Positions 24,840 to 35,139 of a stretch of 64,000 nt of DNA are shown piece by piece. The notes below the pieces were generated by a model, which was given only the letters and a program-made list of their open reading frames with translations, made no database searches and was not told the DNA's origin. The first letter of the stretch is position 1. Each line of letters begins with the position of its first letter. The stretch covers positions 14,315,777 through 14,379,776 of the forward strand of contig NW_024881303.1 in NCBI RefSeq assembly GCF_018691265.1, in the 5' to 3' direction. This DNA comes from Tyto alba (taxonomy: Eukaryota; Chordata; Aves; Strigiformes; Tytonidae). A program made the translations under genes and the position numbers.

Positions 24840-25703
24840 TCAAGTGGGCAATGGCTGATGAAGTCAGGTAAGGAGGGGTCCTCCTGGGCATAGTCACCTC
24901 AGACACAGCAGCGTAAGGGAGAGTCAATGGAAGACAGTGTGACATGGGCTGATACCACTGCTGCGGAGGATGAGATGCTGGATGGGAGGATGGGAAGGAA
25001 TCCTGGCCAAAGGAGCTGGGGGGGCTGCCGATGGTGGGCAGTGGGGAGGAGGGTGCAGCTCCTAGGTGTGGAAGGAAGGACCCATCCACACTTTTCACTT
25101 GGGTTCCACAGGGGCCTGAAGTAATTTGTTCTTCAGGATGGCCATTCAGAGGTACGTTTTCCGAGGTCTCCTGGCCTGCTTTATCTGTGGGTCCCTTGAC
25201 CCTGTCAAGCAGGACAGGAATCACAGGCAGGATGGTGGGACCACGTGGCTGCAGAACATCACCCCTCTGCAGAAGTGGTGCTTTTGTGGTGGAGGAAGCA
25301 GAAGACCAAGGAGGACATGAAAGAGAAGAGCACCTGAGAGGCTGGAGAGAGGCAAAGGGAAAGTGGGAAGGATGGGGAGGTGGTAGAGACAGTGAGGTTC
25401 GCCTGACGCCTGGCGTTATGGTCCTGTGGTTTGGCCAGGCTGGAGGGGAGGAACCAGGGACTGTTGGCAGCTCGGAGGCTGAGTGCCTGTGCAGGAGCTG
25501 CGGGGTCTCTCTGGCTCTCTGCAGGGAGCTGAAAGAGGATTGACTAGTGGGCTCGGGGACAGCGGATGCTGAAGAGACAGCGCTGGCATGAGATGGTGGT
25601 GAGGGCACTGCACCAGAGGCAGGAGTACCCCAGTTACTGCAGGTGGGAGGAGGAGGCTGGGGCTGAGAGCGGGGAGAGCACACGCTTATCTGAAGGGTGG
25701 AAA
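24840..25703 (-). CDS. EVL: Candidate 864-nt EVL cassette exon (Pro/Ser-rich, 288 residues)
   Basis: The minus strand is open across 864 bases (288 x 3). On the upstream side is a textbook acceptor with a long pyrimidine tract ending TGTTCTTTTAG; on the downstream side is GTAAGT. Both ends are phase 1, the same as the junction it interrupts, so inclusion changes neither flanking frame. The block begins after the first base of a Val codon (VSTLQISVCSPRSQPQPPPP) and ends in HLS before PTLPPGHP. It is rich in Pro and Ser, with a tetraproline near residues 17-20, an RRTSLS kinase-type site at 101-106 followed by LPPPHPSHFPF, and MPRRTPPY near the end. I recognise no domain. ENAH has a large neural exon at the equivalent place. 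Expression is unproven; a chance open frame is the alternative. Confidence 0.68.
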
Positions 25704-27038
25704 CTAAAAGAACAGAAAAGACAAATGAAAAGAATAAGATGGCTATGCGGCAAGGAATGAAACCAAGGCAAAGCGGAACGGAGAAAAAGGAACCGTGAAG
25801 TAAACGCAAACAGAAACTCAAACAAAGCAAAGAGGAGATGGTGCAGGCATTGGCTTGGGGGTGTCCAACCCTCGACAGAACCGGAGGGCTCTGCAAAGGA
25901 GGACCCTGGCAGCACGGGATGGGCTGTGTGCTCCCCCAAGGGCTGTGTGGAGCAGGACCCTGGCAGCACAGGATGGGCTGTGTGTGCCAGTGCCAGTGCG
26001 GCTCCTCCAAGCCCCATGTAAATCAGAAACAGGATCGCAAGCATCACTCTTGCATCAGGGGCAGCTGCAGGGGACGTGCTGAACACAGCAGTGGCCAACT
26101 CGTAGCCAGGGCAGGGACAGCCAGAAGCCCCCAGGAGCCACGTCTCGCTGCTCGTGGACGCCGAGGCAAGATTTTGGCTATGTTCCCTATGCAGAATAGC
26201 ACACAAGAACCTCTGCTGAAACAGAAACTCCTATTGCTGACTAAGGTATGTGTGTATGTCTCAGCTGGTTTCAAGTAAAAAACTAAAAAGTTGTAACAGC
26301 TGAGGAAAACCATTTTACTTATGTGGCCAGATTAACTGAAAAATCTTCCCCAAAACAAAAGCCGAAACACAAGATGGCCATCTTGGATTGCTTGCTCTGC
26401 CTTCTTTCAGAGAGGCAGACATACTTCGTAGTTATAAGCTATTCCTGTCGTCTCTTCTCTCAGCTTAGTGCAATTTAATATGCCATAGAAGATTTTCGTA
26501 AGCTCATTAAATATATATATTTTTTCTATTAAGCTCACAGAAGACTCCTTGCTTCATGACCACAAAATCCCCACCGATGAGCATCTAGAGCTATATTCTC
26601 CTCTGCGCTGCAGTTTATTTGTGCTGCAGAGTGATGGGGAGTGCCTGACCTTACACATCCAGCACATCAACCCATTTGTGCTGACATCCCCTGGAAACAC
26701 GAAGTCACTTTTGAAATGGCTGTGCTAGCTGGCTGACCTTGTGGCTGTGAAAGAACCATGGCCAGGTCCCCTTGGTACGCCTAAAATCCCACTCAGCTGT
26801 ACACGTTCCATCAAGTGCAAAACCTGCCTAGCTCCACCTGCATGCCCTGGGCCTGAGCCTGCGAAACCACACAACCATCCCCAAATGCATGTAAGTCTCT
26901 AGCTAAAAAGGCTTTAAAATCTAAACATAACTATAACCGCTTTCAGCAGTCTAGCTCTTGTATAGCACCAAGCAAAACCCAACTACAGCTAGAGGAGACA
27001 AACAGGGAGAGACTGTATCTGCTTGGTTTGATACGTGC
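25704..27038 (-). other. EVL: EVL intron upstream of the cassette
   Basis: About 1.3 kb. It starts with an apparent GC donor (GCACGT) and ends in the cassette's pyrimidine-rich acceptor. It carries an imperfect duplication: a 31-base block at 25900-25930 recurs at 25954-25984 with one mismatch. A short AT tract lies near 26509-26530. Confidence 0.7.
25900..25984. repeat. Imperfect tandem duplication, 54-base period
   Basis: A 31-base block (25900-25930) recurs at 25954-25984 with one substitution. It lies about 200-280 bases upstream, in EVL direction, of the cassette acceptor. Confidence 0.85.
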
Positions 27039-27100
27039 CTGTGGTAGAGGTTCTTCTTTCCAGAGATTCCTGGCGCTGTTGCTGTTGCTCCATCACTTGT
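27039..27100 (-). CDS. EVL: EVL glutamine-rich/LERR exon with RRTS site
   Basis: Sixty-two bases after ACCATTTTAG. The first base completes Arg; then QVMEQQQQRQESLERRTSTT follows, and one G is carried. Human reads QVMEQHQQQRQESLERRTSAT. RRTS is the conserved protein kinase A type site of EVL, equivalent in position to VASP Ser157. ENAH has an expanded LERER repeat region here. The exon can only stay in frame with the polyproline exon if its donor is GC (CAG|GCACGT); the nearest GT, four bases on, gives the wrong phase. Confidence 0.92.
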
Positions 27101-30100
27101 CTAAAATGGTAATGAAAAGACCCTTGGTCATTATGCATTCTTTATAGTTTTAAGTAAAAGCTTTACACACTGGAAAGCACTCAAGCTGTATGTCTTGGGT
27201 GGTGTGAGCCAGTCCCTCACAGAAATGCTGATCTTGTGAGATGGAAGTGGGTTTGATTTCGCTCACCCTGGCCACAGTGGTGCCACTGCACGCCTCGGGG
27301 GGTGTAACCAGGACAGGGCCCCGCGCCTGCCCAGCAATACGGGGGATTAAGATAACTCCTCAATGGGCTCTGCCTGGAACAGTCCGTGCCCAGGAGAGCA
27401 CACCAACCACACGTGTCATTAGCCCCGAGTGCATCAGCATTGCAAGGAAAGCGTAAGGGGCATCTCGCATAAAATGACGCCGTCCTGAGTCTTTTATGGA
27501 TCAGGAGCCCAAAGGACTCGTAGCGAGACTGAAAACGTAACGAAGCCTGACCTGGGTTTAGGTGCTGCCTGTACACCCCCTGCTCTGCCCAGTGGCCCCG
27601 TGGGCACTGGGCGACCTGGGTGCCGGCCTGCCCGCAGGGACGGCCACCGCTGCTGCTCACAGACTTGCTCTGCTGCTTTTTTGGCACCTTTCCTCCCGGG
27701 AGCTGCCAGCTCCCGCTCTGCCCGGGCCTGGTGCCTCGCAGGGAAAGGCACTGCCTCCCCTGGTGTCCCACAGGGAAAAGCCTGCTCCCGGCACTGCTTC
27801 CCAGAGATGTGCAGTTCCCAGGGCCTAGCAGCAGAGGTCTTCTCTCACATGCCATATTGCTGCTGCAGAAAGAGCGGGCACCGGGCCCTGCCACCAACCC
27901 CCCCCGGCATTTCTCTTGTTAAAAAGATTGATGGCTGAAAACTAGAATATTTGCCAGGCTTTTTGCCATGTGCATGGATGTGGACTGAAGATTGCAACAA
28001 TACTAAAACACAGCTCTGAAATTACCTCACTGAAGCACTTGGTAATAAGGTTTATTATAATTTTCTGCCACAGTTTCTAGGCCAAGTTTGCCTTGAATTT
28101 GTTCCGCATATGTTTGGGCCAGTCTTAACTGCATAGAGATTTCTTTTTTCTGCAACAGCTTTACTTCATGGTCTGTGCATTAAGCCAAGCTTAACTGTAA
28201 GCAATGCTTCTATTTTCACTCCTTATGTAATATTTTAGAGAGATCTCCCTGTTATATTTTCACTTGTACTTTCCCAAGTCTGTAATTTTAAATAATTCTA
28301 TCTTATTTACATACCAATAGAGTCCACAAAAATAAAGTTACAATATGTAGGAAAAAAAGAATGTCTTAATTTGCAAAACAAATTTTCCATATTTCAATTC
28401 TAATTCAATAGATGGGAAGGGAAAATCCTCAAGTTTGCTGTGGAGCGATCAATCCTAAACTGGTTTTATGTTCAAGACATGCAATCTATTGAACACAGGA
28501 GATTTCTGGAAAGCTGTTACAGGCATCTGATAAAATTATTGTATGTGCAAAGGGGAAACAGTTTTGAGGAATATTCTTAGCTGGCTGATTCAACTGGTTT
28601 CATTTAAGCTATGACAATTTAAACCAAATAAATAGAATTATTTTCTTCAGTACATATCCTGACTCTTATTTGATAGTTATGGTCTGAAAACATACACAAC
28701 AGCATCAACTGCATTGCTAAAATTTCAATTGTGAACACACGTACTAAAAATTTCATAAAGCACACTGTCCTCTATGATAGCTTGGCATTTATTAGCAAAA
28801 TTTGATGATGAGGAACAACTCAACACATATATTTTCTTTAACCTGGGGGAAACTCTAGGTTTATTTGGAGGACAGACTTGGAAAACTCCAGCCTGACAGA
28901 CCAGGTAACAAATAGGGGTAAGATGTCTCCACGTCATTAGAGCCGCTGCAGAGCAGATACAGGTGCCAGGGTGCTCCCCAGAACAAGGGTCAGCCACCAC
29001 CATTTTAAGGGTTCATGCCAGTCCTGTCTGCCTTTGGGCAGAAGCACTTTATATGTGCCAAGTACATCCTCCCACATGTGCTAAAAAGAGAAGTTCTTAC
29101 ACTTTTAGGAAGTCAAATATATTCCAGTGGAACTAAATAAAGACTGAGATTGGCAAGAGGATGCTTAAGGACTATGCAAGGAGTAAAGTACAAGAGGGGA
29201 CAAATTACACTCTGACTTAAAAATATATTTTTTAAACATTTGTGTAAAGGTCTCTAAAAAACCTTGTAAACAGACACATTTGCAGCATAGTTACCATAAC
29301 TTCATTTCCCTGCCTGCTTATAAGATGTTCAAAAAAAGCTAGGCCTAAAATTAGGTCTGCTCTACGCTGAAAGAACGCATCAGCATAATTAAAGCTGAAA
29401 ATCCTCTAGTGCAGATGCAGTAATATCTAAGTGCATCTACTGCCATAGCTTATTCCAGTGCAATGGAGCAAAAGAAGCTTTCCCAGAAACACGTGCCCTG
29501 TAGCAGTCAAATAGTACCTACCCAAAAGGCTTTTACTGTCTCTAAACAAAAACCAGTAAGATATATTTTTTTTCTAAGGCAGTTAGGCAGCTCACATTTT
29601 AAATGTACAGACTAGACACCTAAATTTTAAGTCTGAGTTACATATGGTCTGAAGAATCACTGATTTCCACTGGTTAAATGAAGAGCTGGATCAAGTCTTT
29701 CAGCCAGGTGGTGGGGACAGACGGCATCCCCCCTGCGTCTGGATGATCGGGAGCTCTCCTCTGACCTTTATGATAGCTCTGCTATTCCAAAGTAAATCTT
29801 ACAAATTTTGAATGAAATATCATTATCTGCTGACCTATTTAATGGTCATATATAAATCCCTACTAAATCTTAGGCCATTCAGAGTTATTCATAAAGGCAC
29901 AGGGAACCAGTTCCCCTACAATTTCCTTACAGTTTTTGTAGGAGGAAAGAGAGAATCCTAAGGATCTACCATAGCCTGTGTAAGGGTCTTTTCTAAAATG
30001 CCCTATACGTCATTTTGTATAGGGACCAGTCAGACCAGTAGCCCTGGAGCATCAGTGCAAACAATATACTGCAACATTTCATCTCTGCTGATCCAAGAGC

Positions 30101-31492
30101 GTGTGTTATTAAGCTACACAACCCACAGGGTTAGTGCAGTCCCTGGACCCTGCAAGGGGGGCCCTTGCCTGCTTCCAGGTTGCACCTGCAAATGAAGGCA
30201 GGGTCCCCTGAGCACCTGTCATGTCAGACCAACATGCAACACCTTTGGCAATGAACTGTCCCTGCTGCTCTGGTTCCACTAAAGTTCTTACAAACTTATT
30301 TATTAGCTGAACCAACCATTGGGCCAAGTCCTCTGGATGGCTAACTGTGCTCTTGCTGATTATCCTCTAATTACAGAAGCAAACGCAGACACTTTATTTA
30401 AGCAATGCCAGTGCCAAACCTGGGGCAGCCAACACGTCCTGCTGATTTCTGTACTCCAGCACACTCCCAATGAAGTGAGGCTCACCAGCTCACAGCTACA
30501 CGTGTTATGGCAGAATATTCTGCTGTGTTTCTCATACAGTAGGAGAAACACACTTGCAGAGAGCAGTAATATGGGGAACAAAGGTGGTGTTTTGTGTGCA
30601 CAAGCCTGTAACTTCAATAGGGAAGCACAAGCCTGGCTAAGCAGTGCTGCTGGCGTGGACACCACCAATGGCAGGCAGATAGATCACAGCTCTGACAGCA
30701 CGGACCACAGCCAGACTAGAAGACCTTGTCCAGAATGGGACAGGTATGTGTTATTCTTAGAGAAGGAAGCTGAAGATACTACTGCTATTGGGATTTCTAC
30801 TGCTGCTACAGGAATCTTGGCTGAATCAGCAAAGCTGAAAAGATATGGGCCTCGTAATTTGATTAGAGATAAGCATATGAGGAGGACAGGTACTCCTGCT
30901 CACCTTCCCTCTGATGTCAAGGAGATCAGTCCCAGTGGCTATAGAAAAGGCCATGTGTTATAACGGCACTGAGCGTAGACATATGTGTAAAGGTGAAGGC
31001 TATGAGTTTACATTTTCATTTGTTATCCTGGTTTAGAGCAAAACATCCATAAAAGGAACAGCACATGATATAGGAAGTAGCTATATGCAAAACAGGCCTA
31101 AACTATTACTGAGGGTGTATATGGTCCGTCAAATGCTCCCTGGGCAATATGTCTGTTAACTGCCAGCAGGTGATCCAGAACAGGATAAGTTTAGGTTTTC
31201 TTAATGTGCTTGAGAAACACACACTCAACAAATTACTTATAAGCATGTTTTGTCTTTAACTCTGAACATCAGTACACCTCACACTTGCCTTTGAGTAAAA
31301 GGTTTACCTAGGGCTTCAGTTCACTTCACCGTTTAAAAAGTCATTACAGAATCACTAGCAATAACTACAGAAAACTCAGATCAGCTTTAATTAGGTACAA
31401 GTAAAAAGAACAGTGATTACTGGTGAGCAAGGACTGCACATTCACCTAAGTTTCAAACCAGAACTCTACCATAACTGGTTAACTCCACTTAC
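27101..31492 (-). other. EVL: EVL intron
   Basis: About 4.4 kb, opening with AAG|GTAAGT. A CpG-enriched, GC-rich patch lies at 27281-27910, only about 200 bases upstream of the next exon, and is open in several frames on both strands. A plus-strand open frame of 214 codons lies at 30319-30963. The remainder is AT-rich without recognised repeats. Confidence 0.75.
30319..30963 (+). other. Open frame of 214 codons antisense to EVL, unknown
   Basis: I do not recognise this protein. It starts MGQVLWMANCALADYPLITE and ends SGYRKGHVL before TAA. It has a moderately balanced composition, no signal peptide, no clear membrane segment and no repeat. Within it, a good acceptor-like site (AATTACAG at 30375) and a good donor-like site (GACAG|GTATGTG at about 30744) could bound an exon of an antisense transcript. 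An open frame of this length is expected by chance roughly once in a few windows of this size, so a coding role is doubtful. Confidence 0.15.
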
Positions 31493-31556
31493 CTTCTCTG
31501 TGCTTCCATCTCATCTGGAGATGGCCCATTCTGGACCTGGCGCTGGGCAGCTGGAC
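31493..31556 (-). CDS. EVL: EVL linker exon following EVH1
   Basis: Sixty-four bases after GTTTTTTGTAG, donor AAG|GTAAGT. The first two bases complete a Gly codon; PAAQRQVQNGPSPDEMEAQR follows and AG is carried. The human counterpart is PSSQRQVQNGPSPDEMDIQR. This is the start of the flexible linker right after the EVH1 domain. It is the most 5' EVL exon I can find in the window; its entry phase fits an EVH1 exon that ends with the first base of a Gly codon. Confidence 0.94.
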
Positions 31557-32289
31557 CTACAAAAAACATGAGTGAATGCTATTAGGAAAGCAAATGCAGC
31601 TGACTTTTTCAAAGAAGTGCCACTTGAATTATTTGTTTCTCCATCTTACTACGACAGAAAACCCACAAGCATTATTGCCCTCTGTTTGCTTTATTATTTT
31701 TTACCTCATTTTTTCCTATTAGACAACTCATCACCTCCTGTAAATTTGTAGTCTCAATGGGAGAATCCAATGGCTAAATGTGTCAGCAGATTTGTTCAGA
31801 AACTTGGCATCGTGGTAGCTGTAGACCACATACTAATTCCTCAACGAGGGTGAAGATCCATAGTGTTGCAAAAGACGTTCTGTGGGAAGACAGTCCATCA
31901 CACTGGGATGCATTTCTAGCTTCTACAGGGTTCAGATCTAACCTCCTTGGATTATGCTGTGCTTGCACAATAATCTAACCACAGTTAGAGCACACATGCT
32001 CACAAACTAACTAGTGCTGCTCTGATGCTAAGCTGGCATCAAGAAGCTACCTGGTGGAAGGTGCAAGGAGAAGCAAAATTAAACAATCCTTTCACAAAGG
32101 TGGCTTTTCTTTTTACAACACTATCAGTCTTCTGCTTCTGCAGGATCCACATCAATTTGAGATTCCACTGGCATTTACCAACAAAATCCAAGTACACGTG
32201 TCACCATTTAAGTCACATCTCCTTTCTTGACTCTGATCATTTAATCTCTGTTCTTGGACATTCAATCAAACACACTGACACTATATGAC

Positions 32290-32320
32290 ATTTTCAGAAT
32301 GAAATAATTATTCTGAAAAT
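32290..32320. repeat. Perfect inverted repeat, 11-bp arms
   Basis: ATTTTCAGAAT at 32290-32300 is the exact reverse complement of 32310-32320, with a 9-base AT-rich spacer. It lies in the long EVL intron. Function unknown. Confidence 0.85.
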
Positions 32321-34408
32321 AAAAATAATTGTTGGTAACATAAGCTACAGTGGTCTTGCATTCGGTGGAAGGAGGATTGTTTCATTGATTTGATGAGATG
32401 GGTTTCAACTGGGACTAAACGGATAAGAGTTCTATTAAATGCAACAGCAATTTTCCAGATAAACAGCACTGAGAAATAGATCAGTTATATGCAGGAAATT
32501 ATTATGCCTACCTTGTTTTATTTTAGCTCATTTTCATCCTTTTAAATGTTATCCAACAAGACCAAATCAGAATTAAACACTTACAAACCCAATTATGTCA
32601 CTCACAAATTGTTAAGGATATTTCTTTCAATTTTCTTTATATGGTTCTGCCAGGCAGAATGTCATCTGAAAACAAATTTAGAAAGTATGACTGCGTGAAA
32701 ACAAGAAAGATGGCAGAAATGCATCGCAGTCAAAAATTCCAGAGTGTTGACTGACGCTGATGAAATTGTGCATATTTTTGAAATGTGTAAGCAGTAGCAT
32801 TTGCAGAAAAGGAATGTGGCACTTTCTGAAAATTGGGTCCATATATTCCAGTTCTGGATATCTCACAAATGGAGCCAGTGACAACCACTGACATTTAAAA
32901 ATATCTTAGGACTGGGTATAAAGTGAAGACAGTTCACTTCTTTAATGTCTCACAACTGACAACTTAATATTGTTTGTCACAGGCCCTTGGCAAGCTATTT
33001 AGACAGAAAAGCTACGTTTTGTAAAGATCACACGAGATAATGAATGGAGGGGTGGAGAGGGTGTTTCTTTTGGAAGCAAGCCTCAGGAAAAAACTCAGCA
33101 GGTATTTGGGAAGGACAGAGCAGGAGGCCCACGTGTAGGGAGTTTAAGGTGTAACAAGGATGCTGTATTACTGAGTGAACACTTGTACTGTGCATCTTCA
33201 CCACTGAAGTGAAAGAAGGCCAGAGCTACCCCTGAGCAGCAGTTAAAGAGTGAATTTAAGCTTCTTCTGAACACAGCAGGAGGATAGGTAAGGTCCCATC
33301 CCCAACCTGTGGAATTGGACCAGACTCCTCACAGTTATCAGTGTCACCGGGGTGGACCCTGGCTCTGGTGTGGGAGGGTAACACCCACGTTCTCCTGGGC
33401 ACACATATGTACCTGTGAGATATTTCAATAAGCAGACTTCTGGGTGAAAGACTTTCAAGCCTTAAGTCAGTTATACCTCCCTCACTGGTAACAAATTCCA
33501 CCATGACAAGCCTTAGCCATGCTCATCACTCCATATGATTTAATCATGAGAAAACTTCCCTTGTATAAAGACTCAGAGCATCACACAGAAGCAGCACTCT
33601 GCTTGGAAAGATGACTAAAAGTAGGCGTGCCAATGTGAACAAGAAAGGCCAGAGAATGAGGCAACAGAAAAAAACAATTCTTCCCTGGAAATAAATCATG
33701 TCAAAGTACATAGGAGGCTCTAATGTTGCCATCTTAATCTGGTACTTTGGCATGAATCTTCTCTTGGGGCCAAATGCCCAGAAAAATGAGACAGAGTGGC
33801 CAGTTTGACTAATACAGACTTGCAGAAGGAATCAAAGATAAGACTATCAACACCACACAAGAAAATCAACTTATTTTTCCTACAGCTACTGTTATGAACT
33901 GGCTATGTAGGTTTAAAACCAAACAAATCCAACCAGATCAATTTAGACAGCAGCCTAAAGAAAACCTTTTAAGGCAACAGTACAAAACACATCTGGAAGT
34001 TGGAGTTGTTTTTGATTACCTGGAGCTTTCTCAAGTTGATCTTGCATATCAGACAGGTAAATGAAAAAGCGTATGAATCTGCAAACAAGTACATCTCAAT
34101 TTTCAGCATGAAGGAGTCCTAATAAATTCAATGAGTTTACTTATATCTTCTGGTATGTATGTGTATGCTTGCAGGATTAAGACCACACTTGAAACTAAAT
34201 ACACAGCTTTTGGTTGTAATACATGGTTGCAAAATGAATACTGGCTTTAAAAAATTTGTCTGTGGTACAGCAGATACCTGATATATTCTCAGGGCAGAAC
34301 ACAAGTCAATTCAGACAATGCTACTGGAAAATTTTTCTCTTACTTCACCGAAACAAGTTAAATTCATTCTATTATTCAGAGATGATCTCCATGCATTAGG
34401 AATCCCTG

Positions 34409-34429
34409 TTTTTTTTTTTTTTTTTTTTT

Positions 34430-34466
<37 letters not shown>
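34409..34466. repeat. 58-base poly(T) tract, poly(A) on the minus strand
   Basis: Uninterrupted T except one G at 34430. It is flanked by similar 12-mers, ATTAGGAATCCC at 34395-34406 and ATTAAGAACCCC at 34469-34480 (10 of 12 identical), like an old target-site duplication. It may be the tail of a fully truncated retroposon, or slippage expansion. Confidence 0.8.
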
Positions 34467-34469
<3 letters not shown>

Positions 34470-35121
34470 TTAAGAACCCCAGCTGATTATTTCAGTTGGC
34501 AGGATTTTGTTCTTATTATTATTTGGTAATAGTGTGAAATGTCCTTAAAATGAAACACATAAAGCTCCTAATTATGTTTTGAAATTGCCAATTTCTTCAT
34601 AGTTTCTATAGAAATGCCCTCCTTTTTTTGGCTGACAAAAACAAGAGAAAAAAGATCAGACAGAAAGAAGCTACTTCCTACTTCAGACCTGTCTCAGTAA
34701 CTAACTGACATTCAAAGACACTTTGCACAAGTGGTGACAAATTTGCAGACATTTTACTTGCACATTAATTTAAAAAGCCAGACAACTCTTCAGATGCACA
34801 GGGTACATGACTGCATTCTGCCTCTGATATCTTGAGACATGCAACAATTAGTGTTTTCTGATTTCTAATTCCTCTCTTTTACAGGTTTAGATTTCTTACT
34901 GAAATCAACATAATGCAATAAAACATCATCATTTATTTAAATATTTTCCAAACTAATTTTTCTTCTATTTTACTAATGACCAGTAGTGAGACATTAAAGT
35001 GAATTAACCTCACTTCATACCCAATCCTAAGATATTTTTAATGTCTTCTTCACATTGGTTTTGTTTAGCACAATTTTCTTCTCAAAGCGCTTTAGAAGTG
35101 AAGTACCCTAACGAAGTTGGG

Positions 35122-35139
35122 AAAAAAAAAAAAAAAAAA
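35122..35139. repeat. Poly(A) run, 18 bases
   Basis: Simple homopolymer in the long EVL intron. Similar runs, some interrupted by one base, lie at about 37337-37362 (A), 39555-39578 (T) and 63641-63655 (T). No retroposon body was recognised next to any of them. Confidence 0.85.

Noticed and set aside
25031..25543. 170-codon plus-strand open frame
   Set aside because: It overlaps the candidate EVL cassette exon in antisense. The minus-strand frame is longer and has matching splice sites; this one has none.
25704..26010. Upstream extension of the minus-strand open frame beyond the cassette acceptor
   Set aside because: The hydrophobic translation there is the pyrimidine tract read as codons; it is intron if the acceptor at 25704 is used.
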